This document shows, piece after piece, positions 42,615 through 52,670 of a stretch of DNA of 64,000 bases. Below the pieces are notes generated by a model. It was not told the origin of the DNA and did not search any database. It worked only from the letters and a program-made list of their open reading frames with translations. Location: assembly GCF_900108455.1 (NCBI RefSeq), contig NZ_FNWS01000001.1, forward strand, positions 1-64,000, in the 5' to 3' direction. The stretch's first letter is position 1; each line of letters opens with the position of its first letter. This stretch comes from Fructobacillus pseudoficulneus (lineage in GTDB: Bacteria; Bacillota; Bacilli; Lactobacillales; Lactobacillaceae). The translations under genes were made by a program, and so were the position numbers.

Positions 42615-42699
42615 TGGCCACTCCTTATCATCTTTTAATCCCCTTAATCTTAGCAAGATTTAGCTTAGAATGCACGTGGATTGTCCATATTGAAGTGAA

Positions 42700-43965
42700 T
42701 TAATCCAATTCCAAATCAGCTAGTCGCTCTGCTAATTCAAAGTTATCGGGATCAAGGTCAACCGCTTTTCGTAAGGCTGCCCTTTCATTATCCCGTTGAC
42801 CAATTTCGTGATACCAATCGGCCAAGTCATGCCAGAAGTCACCATCTGCCGGATAATCTTCGGCCGCAATCAGCCAGTTTTCGCGAGCCTTATCTTCATT
42901 TTCTAAGGCATGGTAGGCCCGAGCAAGGTCCCAACTAAAGCGTGGGTCGACTAAGTCCCGGTCGTTGGCGGCGGTAATCGTATCGATCACCGCCTGGTAA
43001 TCGTGGGCAGCCAAGTTCAAGTCGGCTAAGGCCGAATAAGTAGCCAAGTCTTGGTCGTCCAAGGCCAAGGCCTTTTGGAAATAATCCTTAGCCTGGTCGA
43101 GCTCATCTAATTTGAAGAGCAATAAGCCGGCTAAACGGTACAAAATTGGATTGGTTTGATCATATGAAAGCCCCAACTGATAAGTTTTAACGGCTTCCGC
43201 ATCGTTATGAATCCGTTCATAAAGCTGACCCAACAGTGGGTAGACCGAAGTGTATTGGGGGTCAGCCTCCAGGATGTCTTGAAACAATGGCAAGGCATCG
43301 TCGTCGGCTTTTTTCTCAGTGTATAAGAAGGCCAGCTGGAACTTGGTGTCAATCGTTAAGTCAATTGGCTTGATTTGTTCCAAATAGGCAATGGCATTAT
43401 CGACGTTACCAATCGCAGCATAAGCCGTTCCAATTCGAGCCGCAACATCGACCTTGGCAATCCGGCGTTCACCTTGCAGCAACAAGGCCCGGTATTGGCG
43501 AATTGCTTGGTGGTATTGGCCAGTCGCAAAATAAAACTCGGCCAAGGCAAAAACAACCACTGGCTCTTCAGGCGCCAATGCATAAGCTTGGTTTAAGGCA
43601 TGTTCAGCCGATTCCATTAACCCTTCGGATTGGTACAAATCAGCCTTGACCATCAAGGCTTGTAAGTAAGCTGGTGAATCTTCTGGCACCTGAGCCAAAT
43701 AATCTTGCGCCAAATCAAGGTCATTTTCTTCAATTGCTAATTCAGCCAGGGCCGTTTTCAAGTCCCCTTCATCGGGATACTTTTTAGCCAAATGAAGGTA
43801 GGCCTCCTTTGATTCGGCCACAAAGCCAATCGCATAGAGGTCTTCAGCAAGTGAATAAATTAAATCATCGTCATCATTGGCCAATGACTTTTTAAAAGCA
43901 GCTTGCGCCTGGTCCAACTGGCCAAGGCGAATTGCGGCCATCATTTCTTCTGCATAATTTGTCAA
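42700..43965 (-). CDS. Tetratricopeptide-repeat protein (YpiA-like)
   Basis: A 421-residue soluble protein made almost entirely of TPR helices, acidic overall. Repeats such as ALVMKADLYQSEGLMESAEH, VVFALAEFYFATGQYHQAIR and ILYRLAGLLLFKLDELDQAK are spaced by about 34 residues. I favour the TTG at 43965, which has GGAAAGG nine bases upstream; an ATG six codons earlier (43983) lacks a ribosome site. Bacillus YpiA is the nearest named relative and lies in a similar cca/folA-neighbouring context. It presumably scaffolds protein-protein contacts. Confidence 0.8.
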   Translation of the reverse strand: MTNYAEEMMAAIRLGQLDQAQAAFKKSLANDDDDLIYSLAEDLYAIGFVAESKEAYLHLAKKYPDEGDLKTALAELAIEENDLDLAQDYLAQVPEDSPAYLQALMVKADLYQSEGLMESAEHALNQAYALAPEEPVVVFALAEFYFATGQYHQAIRQYRALLLQGERRIAKVDVAARIGTAYAAIGNVDNAIAYLEQIKPIDLTIDTKFQLAFLYTEKKADDDALPLFQDILEADPQYTSVYPLLGQLYERIHNDAEAVKTYQLGLSYDQTNPILYRLAGLLLFKLDELDQAKDYFQKALALDDQDLATYSALADLNLAAHDYQAVIDTITAANDRDLVDPRFSWDLARAYHALENEDKARENWLIAAEDYPADGDFWHDLADWYHEIGQRDNERAALRKAVDLDPDNFELAERLADLELD

Positions 43966-44159
43966 AATTGTATGCCTTTCCATCTGCAACAAAGCAGTTT
44001 TCTACCCACTTATTTTACTAAATTTGAGACAAAATTACAAAACAGCGTCTTTGTAAAATAACAGTAATAGTCAAATAGACCAATTTGTGTTAAGCTGTTT
44101 ATTAATTGATTCCAAGTACTGGTAACAGTCTTAAAAAATAGCAGGAGGAGGTAGACCTA

Positions 44160-44711
44160 ATGTACTCACTAACCAAAAAACGCTGGCAAGCCATTCATGA
44201 TCAAGATAAAAGTTATAACGGCAGCTTTATTTATGGTGTAGCCACCGACCACCGCGTTTGCTCCCCCTCTTGTATCCACGGTAAAGAAACCAACCCGGAT
44301 GACATCCGCATTTTCAAAACGGACGACGAAGCCCTCTTTGAAGGTTTCAAACCTTGCAGTGAGTGCCAACCATTTGGTGAGATTTCTGATAAGGCCGAGC
44401 TCGTCTTCCAGGTGAAAGAATACATTGCCGCCCACTACAAGAACCGGATTACCTTGGACTCCTTAAGTGAAGACTTTCATATCTCTTCTGGTATTTTGCA
44501 CCGGGCCTTTATGACGATTGCTGACGAAACGCCCCAAAACTACTTGTTACGGGTTCGAATGTTCCACGCTAAAAAGCTCTTGCGCGATGGTAAGGATTCC
44601 GTCGCCCTAGTCGGCTTGAAAGTCGGCATCCCAAACCTTTCCTACTTCAACACGGTGTTCAAGCAACAGGTTGGCGTGACCGCGGTTCAGTACCGCCGGC
44701 AAAACAAGTAA
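44160..44711 (+). CDS. AdaA-like regulator/methylphosphotriester acceptor
   Basis: The 183 residues join an Ada-type zinc domain to an AraC helix-turn-helix. Cys34, Cys38, Cys66 and Cys69 (VCSPSC and KPCSEC) match the zinc tetrad of Ada, in which the first cysteine accepts methyl groups from methylphosphotriesters and switches the protein to an activator. The C-terminal AraC pair includes ITLDSLSEDFHISSGILHRA near 98-117 and ALVGLKVGIPNLSYFNTVFK near 150-169. Usually a methyltransferase gene (adaB/ogt) follows; here it is an SDR dehydrogenase. A strong ribosome site (AGGAGGAGG) precedes the ATG. Confidence 0.88.
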   Translation: MYSLTKKRWQAIHDQDKSYNGSFIYGVATDHRVCSPSCIHGKETNPDDIRIFKTDDEALFEGFKPCSECQPFGEISDKAELVFQVKEYIAAHYKNRITLDSLSEDFHISSGILHRAFMTIADETPQNYLLRVRMFHAKKLLRDGKDSVALVGLKVGIPNLSYFNTVFKQQVGVTAVQYRRQNK

Positions 44712-44806
44712 TTTGCCAAATAATTTAAAAAAGTTTACAGTAGACAGCAAGTAAGGCACTTGCTGTTTTTTTGTATCATTTTGATTGTTTGAAAAAGGAG
44801 AAAGTT

Positions 44807-45592
44807 ATGTTTGCAGATCTTAACCAAAAAGTCGCCGTCATTACCGGTGGTTCAAAGGGAATCGGTAACGCCATCGCGCTACGCTTTGCCCAAGAAAAAA
44901 TGAACGTAGTCATTAACTATCACTCCGATGAAGCTGGGGCCCAAAAAGCAGTTGACGAAATCCGTCAAAATGGTGGTGATGCCGTCGCAGTTCAAGCAGA
45001 CGTTTCGACTGAAGCTGGTGTGAAAGCTTTGCTCGAAGCAGCCGTTAGCAACTTTGGCGGCTTAGATGTCTGGGTTAACAACGCCGGCATGGAAATTCAA
45101 ACGCCGACTCATCAAATTTCTTTGGAGGAATGGAACAAGGTCATTAGCATTAACATGACTGGTGTCTTTCTTGGTGCCAAAGAAGCCCTAAACTACTGGT
45201 TGGACAACAATAAGACCGGTAATATCATTAACATGTCATCCGTCCACCAGCAAATCCCGTGGCCTACTTTTTCTTCTTACGCAACCGCTAAGGGTGGTGT
45301 CAAATTGTTTACTGAAACAATTGCGATGGAATACGCGCCAAAGAACATTCGCGCCAATAACATTGCCCCAGGAGCCATCAACACGCCAATCAATGCCAAA
45401 AAGTTCGCTGATCCAAAGCAATACGCGGAAACACAGTCGATGATTCCAATGCAACGGATTGGTGATCCAGAAGACGTCGCTGATGCCGCCGTTTGGTTGG
45501 CTTCCGACCAGGCCAAATACGTCACGGGAACAACGCTCTTTGTCGATGGGGGGATGACTCTCTACGCCGCTTTCCAGGATGGTAAGGGCTAA
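44807..45592 (+). CDS. SDR-family oxidoreductase, glucose 1-dehydrogenase-like
   Basis: A 261-residue classical short-chain dehydrogenase starting at 44807 with AAAGGAG upstream. Cofactor motif VAVITGGSKGIGNAIALRFA near 9-28, NNAGM near 89-93, and catalytic Ser-Tyr-Lys in MSSVHQQ and SYATAKGGVKLFTE near 142-169. APKNIRANNIAPGAINTPIN near 174-193 and the C terminus resemble glucose 1-dehydrogenases of Bacilli. The real substrate may be another sugar or polyol. It lies 95 bases after the AdaA-like gene, perhaps with its own promoter, and ends at a strong terminator. Confidence 0.87.
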   Translation: MFADLNQKVAVITGGSKGIGNAIALRFAQEKMNVVINYHSDEAGAQKAVDEIRQNGGDAVAVQADVSTEAGVKALLEAAVSNFGGLDVWVNNAGMEIQTPTHQISLEEWNKVISINMTGVFLGAKEALNYWLDNNKTGNIINMSSVHQQIPWPTFSSYATAKGGVKLFTETIAMEYAPKNIRANNIAPGAINTPINAKKFADPKQYAETQSMIPMQRIGDPEDVADAAVWLASDQAKYVTGTTLFVDGGMTLYAAFQDGKG

Positions 45593-45618
45593 AAAATTTA
45601 AAAATGCTTATTTCACCA

Positions 45619-45658
45619 AAAGAACCCTATTCCAAATTGGAATAAGGTTCTTTTTTTG
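45619..45658 (+). terminator. Terminator between the SDR gene and thiD (convergent)
   Basis: Long stem AGAACCCTATTCCAA/TTGGAATAAGGTTCT with one mismatch, then T7 on the plus strand and A-rich sequence on the other side, so it may serve both convergent genes. Confidence 0.9.
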
Positions 45659-46480
45659 TTACTCAAGCCAAGCAACGCCGGCCTGAAAGACGTTGCCATC
45701 AAGCCGCTTTTGATTCAAATGGTAGCCGGCAGCAATCCCTTGGTGAACAAATTGTTGACTCTTAGTCACCGCTTCCTCTAGGTCAAGCCCGAGAGCCAAG
45801 TAACTCGTTATCGCCGCGGCCAAGGTACAACCGGCACCGTTAATGCTAGCGTCTTTAGCTAATGCTGGTAGGCTGAGTGGTTGCACGGTTTGACCAACAG
45901 CCAAGACATCCAAGGTTTGCCCTGGTAAAAAGCCCAAACCACCCTTTTGCAAAACCGTTGTTTGCACCTGCTGACTCAATTGCCGGCCTAAGGCAGACAG
46001 ATCAGCAGCCGTCTGTACATTTCGACGAGCCTTCTCGACTAAAACTAGCCCCTCATTGAAGTTGGGCGTGCAAATGGTTGCTAGTGGTAATAGCTTGTTT
46101 CGGTATGCTTCAACCAAGGCCGGGTTTTCCGCCAACTCCCCCTCTTTTAAGGCCAAAACTGGATCCACCACAATCGGACAGTCAAAGTCTTTAATAAAGT
46201 CAACCACCATGTCTAACTGGCTGATTGAGTTTAACAAGCCGACCTTAATGGCGGCAAAGTCATCAACTTGAGTGACCGAACTTAATTGCGCCTGCAAGAC
46301 AGCATCCGGGACAGCAAAAACCTCAACGGCATCAGTTTTAATTGACACCACGCTGGTCAGAACCGAAAAACCGGCTAAACCAGCTCTTGCAAAGGTCGCC
46401 AAATCGGCTTGCAGGCCACCACCGGCAAGGGAGTCAGAACCGGCAATCGTTAGAACTTTCTTTAGTTTCTTTTCTTTCAT
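45659..46480 (-). CDS. thiD: Hydroxymethylpyrimidine/phosphomethylpyrimidine kinase family (ThiD/PdxK-like)
   Basis: The 273-residue ribokinase-fold enzyme of the ThiD family phosphorylates HMP and HMP-P for thiamine salvage, or pyridoxine and related vitamers in some Firmicutes. VLTIAGSDSLAGGGLQADLA near 9-28 is the substrate site, VVDPVLALKEGE near 103-114 the phosphate region, and NGAGCTLAAAITSYLALG near 208-225 the ATP loop; the last normally reads GTGCT, here GAGCT. It is monocistronic. Together with ThiW and the thiamine-binding protein it suggests salvage of thiamine precursors. Confidence 0.85.
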   Translation of the reverse strand: MKEKKLKKVLTIAGSDSLAGGGLQADLATFARAGLAGFSVLTSVVSIKTDAVEVFAVPDAVLQAQLSSVTQVDDFAAIKVGLLNSISQLDMVVDFIKDFDCPIVVDPVLALKEGELAENPALVEAYRNKLLPLATICTPNFNEGLVLVEKARRNVQTAADLSALGRQLSQQVQTTVLQKGGLGFLPGQTLDVLAVGQTVQPLSLPALAKDASINGAGCTLAAAITSYLALGLDLEEAVTKSQQFVHQGIAAGYHLNQKRLDGNVFQAGVAWLE

Positions 46481-46495
46481 ACTACCCTCTTATAC

Positions 46496-46523
46496 GAAAA
46501 AAGCTGGCCACATCGGTCAGCTT
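46496..46523 (-). terminator. Terminator after topA
   Basis: Stem AAGCTGACC/GGCCAGCTT with a short loop, followed by T-rich sequence on the minus strand. Confidence 0.85.
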
Positions 46524-46527
46524 TTGC

Positions 46528-48615
46528 TTACTTACTTGTTGCAGCTTCTTTTTCTTCTGCTGATTGGCTCTCAGCATTTGGATCCTTTGGCTTGTCCCAT
46601 GAAACAAAATCACAGTCTGGATAGCGAGAACAACCGTAAAACTTCCGACCACGCTTAGTCTTTCGTTCAACGACTTGCCCCTTGCCACACTTTGGACAAG
46701 TAATCCCGATTTCTTGAACAATTGCCTTGGTATTACGGCAATCAGGGAAACGAGAGCAGGCATAAAACTTGCCATAACGTCCCATTTTGACAACCATTGG
46801 TGCGCCACAGACTTCACAGTCCATCCCGGCCAATTCGTCATGCATGGTGATTTTTTCCAGTGTTTCTTCAGCACTAGCCACTTCCTTTGAGAATGGCTTG
46901 TAGAACTCATCAACAACCGGTACCCACTTTTTGTCACCGACTTCAATTTCATCCAACGAATGTTCGACCTGGGCGGTAAACTTCGTATCCGTAATATCTG
47001 GGAACTTGTCCTCAACAATGTTTTGAACGATTTCGCCCAATTCAGTTGGAACAAATTTGCGCGCGTCCACTCGGACGTAGTTTCGGCGTTGAATCGTATC
47101 CAAGGTTGGCGCATAAGTTGATGGACGACCAACCCCGTTTTCTTCCAAGGCCTTAATCAAAGCCGCTTCAGAATAACGGGCAGGTGGCATGGTAAAGTGC
47201 TGTTCTGGGTCCGTCTTGGCTAGGCTAATCTGATCACCCTCAGCAAGGTCAGGCAACAGATTATCCTTTTCCTTAGCAGCTGGGTAGGCCTTCGTGAACC
47301 CTGGGAACTTCGTCTTTGAACCATTGGCATGGAACAAAACGCCATTTTGTTCAACCGTAACGGCCAGTGTGTCCAAGACTTCTGGCGTCATCAATGAAGC
47401 AACAAACCGTGACCAAATCAAGGAATACAGCTTAAATTGATCAGGGGTCAACTTATCCTTAATGGATGCTGGCGTCTTGGTGACGTCAGTTGGGCGGATT
47501 GCTTCGTGGGCATCTTGAGCCCCTTCTTGCGGCGTGCCGGCAACTGGCTTGTGTCGTGAATATTCTTCACCCCACTCGTCATGAATGTACTGAGCTGCCG
47601 CATTCTTTGCCAAAGAAGATAGACGAGTTGAGTCAGTACGCATATAGGTAATCAACCCTACTTGCCCCAAACCGCGGCCAAGATTGATTCCTTCATACAA
47701 CTGTTGTGCCGTCATCATTGTTTTACGAGTCCGGAACTTCAACTGCGTGTTAGCCGCTTGTTGCATCGTTGACGTCGTAAATGGTGGCTGAGGTTGACGC
47801 TTGCGTTCCTTTGCCTTCACTTCCGTGACTTCAAAGGGCTTGGACTGGTCAATTTTACCTAAGACGGATTGCACGGCAGCGTTATCTGGCAAAGGCTGCT
47901 TCTTGCCATCAAAGCCGTAGAAATTAGCCTTAAACTTTGCTTTGGCTTTTTTAAATTCGGAATCCAGGGTCCAATATTCTTCTGGTTGGAAGGCTTGAAT
48001 TTGCCGTTCACGGGCGATAATGAGGCCTAGGGCAACTGATTGCACCCGGCCGGCTGACAAGCCCCGTTTCACCGTTTTCCACAAAACTGGTGAAATGGAA
48101 TATCCCACCAGACGGTCAATAATTCGACGCGCTTGCTGGGCATCTACGAGGTCTTGGTTAATGGTCCGTGGTTCCTTAAAGGCGTTTTTAACAGTATCTT
48201 TCGTGATTTCGTTAAAGACCACCCGGTTGGCCTGTTTTGGATCCAAGTCCAAGATATGCTGCAAATGCCAGGCAATCGCTTCTCCTTCACGATCCGGATC
48301 GGATGCGAGATAAACTTGCTTAGCGGCCTTAGCAGCCTTCTTGAGGTCCTTAATTACCGGTCCCTTACCGCGAATATTAATGTACTTTGGTTGGTAATCT
48401 TGTTCAACATCAACACCCAAAGTTGACTTAGGCAAGTCACGAACGTGACCAATTGATGCAACGACCTGATAAGTCGATCCCAGGTATTTTTCAATTGTTT
48501 TTGCTTTTGACGGACTTTCGACAATAACAAGTTTCTTACTTGCCTTGCTCTTACTTGTCTTTTTCTTCGTCGTTTTTTTCTTGGTTTTTGCTTCTACCAA
48601 CTTGTGATTCCCCAT
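46528..48615 (-). CDS. topA: DNA topoisomerase I
   Basis: The 695-residue type IA topoisomerase relaxes negative supercoils. After a lysine-rich start (residues 10-28) the Toprim domain reads [20 protein letters not shown] near 27-46 and [14 protein letters not shown] near 105-118. The active tyrosine is in [15 protein letters not shown] near 318-332. Two C-terminal zinc ribbons are visible (CEVCGAPM then [15 protein letters not shown] then CSRYPDC). The ATG at 48615 has a poor ribosome site; a TTG five codons in is an alternative. Normally follows dprA, as here. Confidence 0.96.
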   Translation of the reverse strand: MGNHKLVEAKTKKKTTKKKTSKSKASKKLVIVESPSKAKTIEKYLGSTYQVVASIGHVRDLPKSTLGVDVEQDYQPKYINIRGKGPVIKDLKKAAKAAKQVYLASDPDREGEAIAWHLQHILDLDPKQANRVVFNEITKDTVKNAFKEPRTINQDLVDAQQARRIIDRLVGYSISPVLWKTVKRGLSAGRVQSVALGLIIARERQIQAFQPEEYWTLDSEFKKAKAKFKANFYGFDGKKQPLPDNAAVQSVLGKIDQSKPFEVTEVKAKERKRQPQPPFTTSTMQQAANTQLKFRTRKTMMTAQQLYEGINLGRGLGQVGLITYMRTDSTRLSSLAKNAAAQYIHDEWGEEYSRHKPVAGTPQEGAQDAHEAIRPTDVTKTPASIKDKLTPDQFKLYSLIWSRFVASLMTPEVLDTLAVTVEQNGVLFHANGSKTKFPGFTKAYPAAKEKDNLLPDLAEGDQISLAKTDPEQHFTMPPARYSEAALIKALEENGVGRPSTYAPTLDTIQRRNYVRVDARKFVPTELGEIVQNIVEDKFPDITDTKFTAQVEHSLDEIEVGDKKWVPVVDEFYKPFSKEVASAEETLEKITMHDELAGMDCEVCGAPMVVKMGRYGKFYACSRFPDCRNTKAIVQEIGITCPKCGKGQVVERKTKRGRKFYGCSRYPDCDFVSWDKPKDPNAESQSAEEKEAATSK

Positions 48616-48771
48616 ATTTCTGAAAGACGGTGGTTGCCAGTTTTAGCATCAGAGCAACCTTAGTTTGGTTCTAATTCGCCTTTTTCTCGGATTAACTCTC
48701 CCATCATACCAGGGCATGCCCAATTTTGACAAGAGGATTTGTTAACATTTTTCTACTATAGTAAATAAAAG

Positions 48772-49641
48772 TCAAGGCAGCCACTGAATCGCCCCTATGA
48801 TATCACTACTAGTCAAAACTGGCAAAGCACCCGCTGCAATGAGTTGATTACAGCCAACAGAATCCAATGCATCAATTGGTCCGGGCACCGCTAAGACCTC
48901 CCGGTTTGCTTGCAAAGCTAAATTTGCAGTGATCAAAGAACCAGAGTGTTCCCTAGCCTCAACAACTAAAACTGTTCCGGCTAGGCCCGCAATGATTCGA
49001 TTACGTAGTGGAAAATGGCTTTTATGGGGACCAACGCCGGGCGGAAATTCAGATAATAATAAACCCTGCCGACCCATTTGTTCTTGCAACAGTCGGTGCT
49101 GCTTCGGGTAAACTTGGTCCAAACCCGTGCCAATCACGGCAATCGGAACACCACGTTCGGCAAAGGTCAATTGGTGGGCCATCACGTCAATCCCCTTTGC
49201 TAGACCGGAAACAATCGCGCAACCACTTTTGACCACTGGCGGTAACAATTGGCGAACCACCGTCAAGCCATACGGTGTAGCTGTCCGCGTTCCGACAACT
49301 GCTAAGGCCGGTAACTGTAGTGCTCGCAAGTCACCCCGATAAAACAGGATTAGTGGCGGCTGATAAGTTTCTCGCAAACGTTCTGGATACGCCGCATCAA
49401 AATAAGTTAAAAAATGACCAGCATAATCTTCCGCCTGTTCAACGGCCGCCGCAAATTTCTGCCCCAGCCGGTCAATTTTTAGCCTAATCGAGAAGCGATC
49501 CAGTAAGTCAACCAAGTTGGCAAGGTCAAAAAATTCTACCAGGGGTTTCTCCTGCTTTAATACCATAATGATCTGGCTCTCGGTGGCCGGCCCAATCCCT
49601 TTTGTTAGATGAACAGCTAATAAAAAATGTTTGAAATCCAT
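48772..49641 (-). CDS. dprA: DNA-processing protein DprA
   Basis: DprA (289 residues) receives incoming single-stranded DNA during transformation and loads RecA. The Rossmann-like core carries VVGTRTATPYGLTVVRQLLP near 113-132, AIVSGLAKGIDVMAHQL near 139-155, AVIGTGLDQVYPKQHRLLQE near 163-182 and LLSEFPPGVGPHKSHFPLRN near 189-208. An N-terminal helical segment is present. Length is standard for the family. Its presence implies competence or plasmid-processing capability but does not prove it. Confidence 0.95.
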   Translation of the reverse strand: MDFKHFLLAVHLTKGIGPATESQIIMVLKQEKPLVEFFDLANLVDLLDRFSIRLKIDRLGQKFAAAVEQAEDYAGHFLTYFDAAYPERLRETYQPPLILFYRGDLRALQLPALAVVGTRTATPYGLTVVRQLLPPVVKSGCAIVSGLAKGIDVMAHQLTFAERGVPIAVIGTGLDQVYPKQHRLLQEQMGRQGLLLSEFPPGVGPHKSHFPLRNRIIAGLAGTVLVVEAREHSGSLITANLALQANREVLAVPGPIDALDSVGCNQLIAAGALPVLTSSDIIGAIQWLP

Positions 49642-49735
49642 TGTTGATTCCTCCTTTCATCTAATTAGACGAAACCAACCAGCCAGCATCACAGAATCGG
49701 CCCGATGGAAGAAAGAATTAAACAAACAGCGTAAT

Positions 49736-49763
49736 AAAAAAACAAGGCCTCAGCCTTGTTTTT
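49736..49763 (-). terminator. Terminator of the ABC-F gene
   Basis: Stem AAAAACAAGGC/GCCTTGTTTTT with a four-base loop; the hairpin overlaps the stop codon and runs into T7 on the minus strand. Confidence 0.85.
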
Positions 49764-51663
49764 CAACAATTTCACTTAATTCAGCCCAACGATCCATTTT
49801 GGCATCTAATTGACCACTAACCTCCGTCAATTGGCTTTGTAGTTCGGCCACTTTTTGATAGTCCGCACCATTTGCAGCCATTCGCTCGTTTAACGCATCA
49901 ACTTGCCCTTCCAAATCAGCAATCTCGTCTTCAATCGTTTCCCACTCACGCTTTTCCATGTAAGTTAGCTTACGTTTTGCGTTCTTTTTCGGTGCCTGTT
50001 TTTGAGTCGATTGAACGTTTTTGGCCGGTGCTTCAGCCGCTGCCGGCTTTTGCTTCGCACTTGGCAGAACTGTCTCTTCCAAATAAGTTGAAAACTGGCC
50101 GTTATATCGGTCAACCACGCCATCGCCAACCAAATAATAGCCATAATCGGCCACCTTATCAAGGAAGTAACGGTCGTGGGATACCGTGACGACCGTCCCG
50201 GCAAATTTTGCCAAAAAGTTCTCAAGGACAGTCAACGTACCAATATCTAAGTCGTTCGTCGGCTCATCCAGCAAAAGCACATTTGGCTCCTGCAATAAGA
50301 TTTTTAGTAGGTACAAGCGCCGCTTTTCACCACCAGATAATTTGCGAACCAGCGTCCCGTGCATGAAAGATGGGAAAAGGAATTGTTCCAGCAAATCTTT
50401 GGCCGAAATGATATTGCCATCCCGGTCCTTAACACTCGTTGCGACATCTGTCAGGTATTCAATCATCCGCTTATCGGCTGGGATTTCTTCTGTGACCTGG
50501 GTGTAATAGCCAATTCGAACGGTTTCACCGATCTCTAAGACACCATCAGTCAGTGGCAAGCGACCAGCTAAAACGTTCAATAAAGAGGACTTTCCAACCC
50601 CATTAGGCCCGGTAATTCCAATCCGGTCTCGTTGGCCAAAGCGCAACGATAAGTCCTTAAAAATGACTTGGTCGCCAAAAGCTAGGCTGGCGTTTTCTAA
50701 GGCAATGACCTTCTTTCCCAATCGTTGCTGACCCAATGAGACCTCAACATCCTGGTCGGTTTGGACATTCCCTAGCGAATCTTCCAGGTCCGCAAAGGCC
50801 TTTTCACGCCCCTTTTGCTTGGTCGTGCGGGCTCGGGCAGATTTTTTCATCCAAACGAGCTCTTTTTCGTAGAGCTTTTCACGCTTATGCTCTGCCGCCG
50901 CCTCGTTTTCCTGCCGTAAAGCCTTACCAGAAACATAATCCTGGTAATTTCCCTGGTATTCGTACAACTTACCAAAAGAAAGTTCAAAAATTCGATTAGT
51001 GACCCGGTCCAAGAAATAACGATCGTGGGTGACCGTTAACAAAGCGCCCTTGTAACTAGACAAGTACTTTTCCAGCCAAGCAATCGAATCAAAGTCCAAG
51101 TGATTGGTCGGCTCGTCTAAAATTAATAAGTCCGGTTCTTGAATTAAGACTTGAGCCAGTCCGACACGCTTGCGCTGCCCACCAGACAAATCAGCCACAT
51201 TTTGTTTTAAATTGGTTAAATGTAGCTGAGTTAGAATGGTCTTAATTTGAGCCTCAATCGTCCAAGCATCATCGCGATCCATGGCCGCCTGTGCTTTTTC
51301 AAAGCGATTGGCCGCCTTCGGATTTTCGGGTTCTTGGGCCATGAAGTCTAATGCTTCCTGGTAAGAACGAATGGTTTGAAAGACTGGTTGATCACCCGCA
51401 TAGATGGCATCCATCACTTGGAGGTGGCCATCAAGATTTGGTTCTTGGGCCAAATAGCCAATCCGGTAATCGTTTTGGGTAGTAATCTCACCGCGATCAG
51501 CCGGTTGGTCGCCAGACAAAGCATTTAGCAAAGTGGTCTTACCCGAGCCGTTGACACCCACCAGACCAATGCGGTCGCCCTGGGTGATTAAAAAAGAGAT
51601 TTGGTCAAATAAGACCTTCTCCCCGTAAGTTGAAGTTAATTTCTCTACTCTGAATTGTTTCAT
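49750..51663 (-). CDS. ABC-F family ATPase (Uup-like)
   Basis: A 637-residue protein with two ATP-binding cassettes and no membrane domain. The first has GVNGSGKTTLLNAL near 35-48 and LSGGQRKRVGLAQVL near 156-170; the second GPNGVGKSSLLNVLAGRL near 354-371 and KLSGGEKRRLYLLKILL near 437-453. A charged linker lies between them, and a C-terminal coiled coil with a basic stretch (from about 545) resembles the DNA/RNA-binding tail of Uup. ABC-F proteins act on the ribosome; this type is housekeeping and not an obvious antibiotic-resistance factor. A TATAAT lies seven bases before the chosen ATG. Confidence 0.92.
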   Translation of the reverse strand: MKQFRVEKLTSTYGEKVLFDQISFLITQGDRIGLVGVNGSGKTTLLNALSGDQPADRGEITTQNDYRIGYLAQEPNLDGHLQVMDAIYAGDQPVFQTIRSYQEALDFMAQEPENPKAANRFEKAQAAMDRDDAWTIEAQIKTILTQLHLTNLKQNVADLSGGQRKRVGLAQVLIQEPDLLILDEPTNHLDFDSIAWLEKYLSSYKGALLTVTHDRYFLDRVTNRIFELSFGKLYEYQGNYQDYVSGKALRQENEAAAEHKREKLYEKELVWMKKSARARTTKQKGREKAFADLEDSLGNVQTDQDVEVSLGQQRLGKKVIALENASLAFGDQVIFKDLSLRFGQRDRIGITGPNGVGKSSLLNVLAGRLPLTDGVLEIGETVRIGYYTQVTEEIPADKRMIEYLTDVATSVKDRDGNIISAKDLLEQFLFPSFMHGTLVRKLSGGEKRRLYLLKILLQEPNVLLLDEPTNDLDIGTLTVLENFLAKFAGTVVTVSHDRYFLDKVADYGYYLVGDGVVDRYNGQFSTYLEETVLPSAKQKPAAAEAPAKNVQSTQKQAPKKNAKRKLTYMEKREWETIEDEIADLEGQVDALNERMAANGADYQKVAELQSQLTEVSGQLDAKMDRWAELSEIVEKQG

Positions 51664-51748
51664 ACTTACCATTATACTCGATGTGGGTTGCCTTTTTTTG
51701 TAATAATAGTGCTAAAATAAACAAATAAGATAGAAATGGACCGACTTT

Positions 51749-52618
51749 ATGTTTACTTTGTGGAAATGGATCAAACAAAATAAAATTGGCGCCATTATTG
51801 TCAGTGTTTTCACCTTCGCTACCATGGTGCTGATCCTGTCATTGGCCCAGCAAAATCAACTAACCACCAGGCCAGACCAAGTGCCCCTGCGTAGCGGACC
51901 CGGAATTGGCTACCAGGAAATTACCAAGCTAAAGGCCGGTACCAAGCTGACGGTTGTCGAAAAAAATAACGGTTGGTGGAAAGTTAAGCGTGAAAATAAC
52001 CAAAAAGTTGGCTGGGTTGCTTCTTGGGTTGCCAACAATACCAAAATCAAAAAACCGACCCTCCTATCCGAATCGACCATTGTCTTGGATCCAGGACATG
52101 GTGGTTCTGATACTGGTGCTATCTCAACTGATGGTAAGCACTATGAAAAGACCTACACGTTAAGAACCGCCCTTGCCACCGAAAAAGTCTTAACGGATGC
52201 CGGTGCCCGCGTCATCATGGTTCGCAAAACCGACGTTGTGGTTCCGCTGCTTTACATCCCCCGCAAGGCTGAAAAGTATAATGCCGATGCCCAAATTTCT
52301 TTCCACTTTGATTCATCCGAATCAAACAATACGGCCTCTGGTGTTTCTCAGTACTATTACAACGATAATTCGCTGGACTTAGTCAAAGCCCTAAACGGCT
52401 CACTCAATAACCTGCCACTGCAAAACCGTGGCTATGAAACCATGCCATACCTGGTCATCAAAGATGTCACTCGGCCAGCTGTTTTGTTGGAAAATGGCTT
52501 TATCAACTCAGATCAAGATTTTGCCTACATTCGTCAATCTAGTTACCAACAGAAAATTGCCCAAGATATCAAAAAGGGACTCAATACCTACTTGAATACT
52601 CTTTATCCAAACAACTAA
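51749..52618 (+). CDS. N-acetylmuramoyl-L-alanine amidase with SH3b domain
   Basis: A 289-residue wall hydrolase. An N-terminal membrane helix (about 14-33) anchors it outside the membrane, an SH3b domain follows (RSGPGIGYQEITKLKAGTKL near 48-67, then NNGWWKV and GWVASWV), and the catalytic Amidase_3 domain begins with TIVLDPGHGGSDTGAI near 110-125. Zinc ligands are the histidine in DPGHGG, the glutamate in HYEKTYTL, and the histidine in ISFHFDSS; the catalytic glutamate is in LLENGFI. It cleaves between muramic acid and the stem peptide, most likely in cell separation or turnover. Divergent from the ABC-F gene. Confidence 0.93.
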   Translation: MFTLWKWIKQNKIGAIIVSVFTFATMVLILSLAQQNQLTTRPDQVPLRSGPGIGYQEITKLKAGTKLTVVEKNNGWWKVKRENNQKVGWVASWVANNTKIKKPTLLSESTIVLDPGHGGSDTGAISTDGKHYEKTYTLRTALATEKVLTDAGARVIMVRKTDVVVPLLYIPRKAEKYNADAQISFHFDSSESNNTASGVSQYYYNDNSLDLVKALNGSLNNLPLQNRGYETMPYLVIKDVTRPAVLLENGFINSDQDFAYIRQSSYQQKIAQDIKKGLNTYLNTLYPNN

Positions 52619-52624
52619 AAGAAG

Positions 52625-52655
52625 GACCCGAGTCATCTGACTCAGGTCTTTTTTT
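52625..52655 (+). terminator. Terminator after the amidase gene
   Basis: Eleven-bp stem GACCCGAGTCA/TGACTCAGGTC with one mismatch, followed by T7. Confidence 0.92.
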
Positions 52656-52670
52656 ACTGACACTTACAGC

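Noticed and set aside
49750-51663. ABC-F protein as an antibiotic-resistance determinant
   Set aside because: The C-terminal coiled coil and overall layout are those of housekeeping Uup-type proteins; no resistance-type linker could be argued from sequence.
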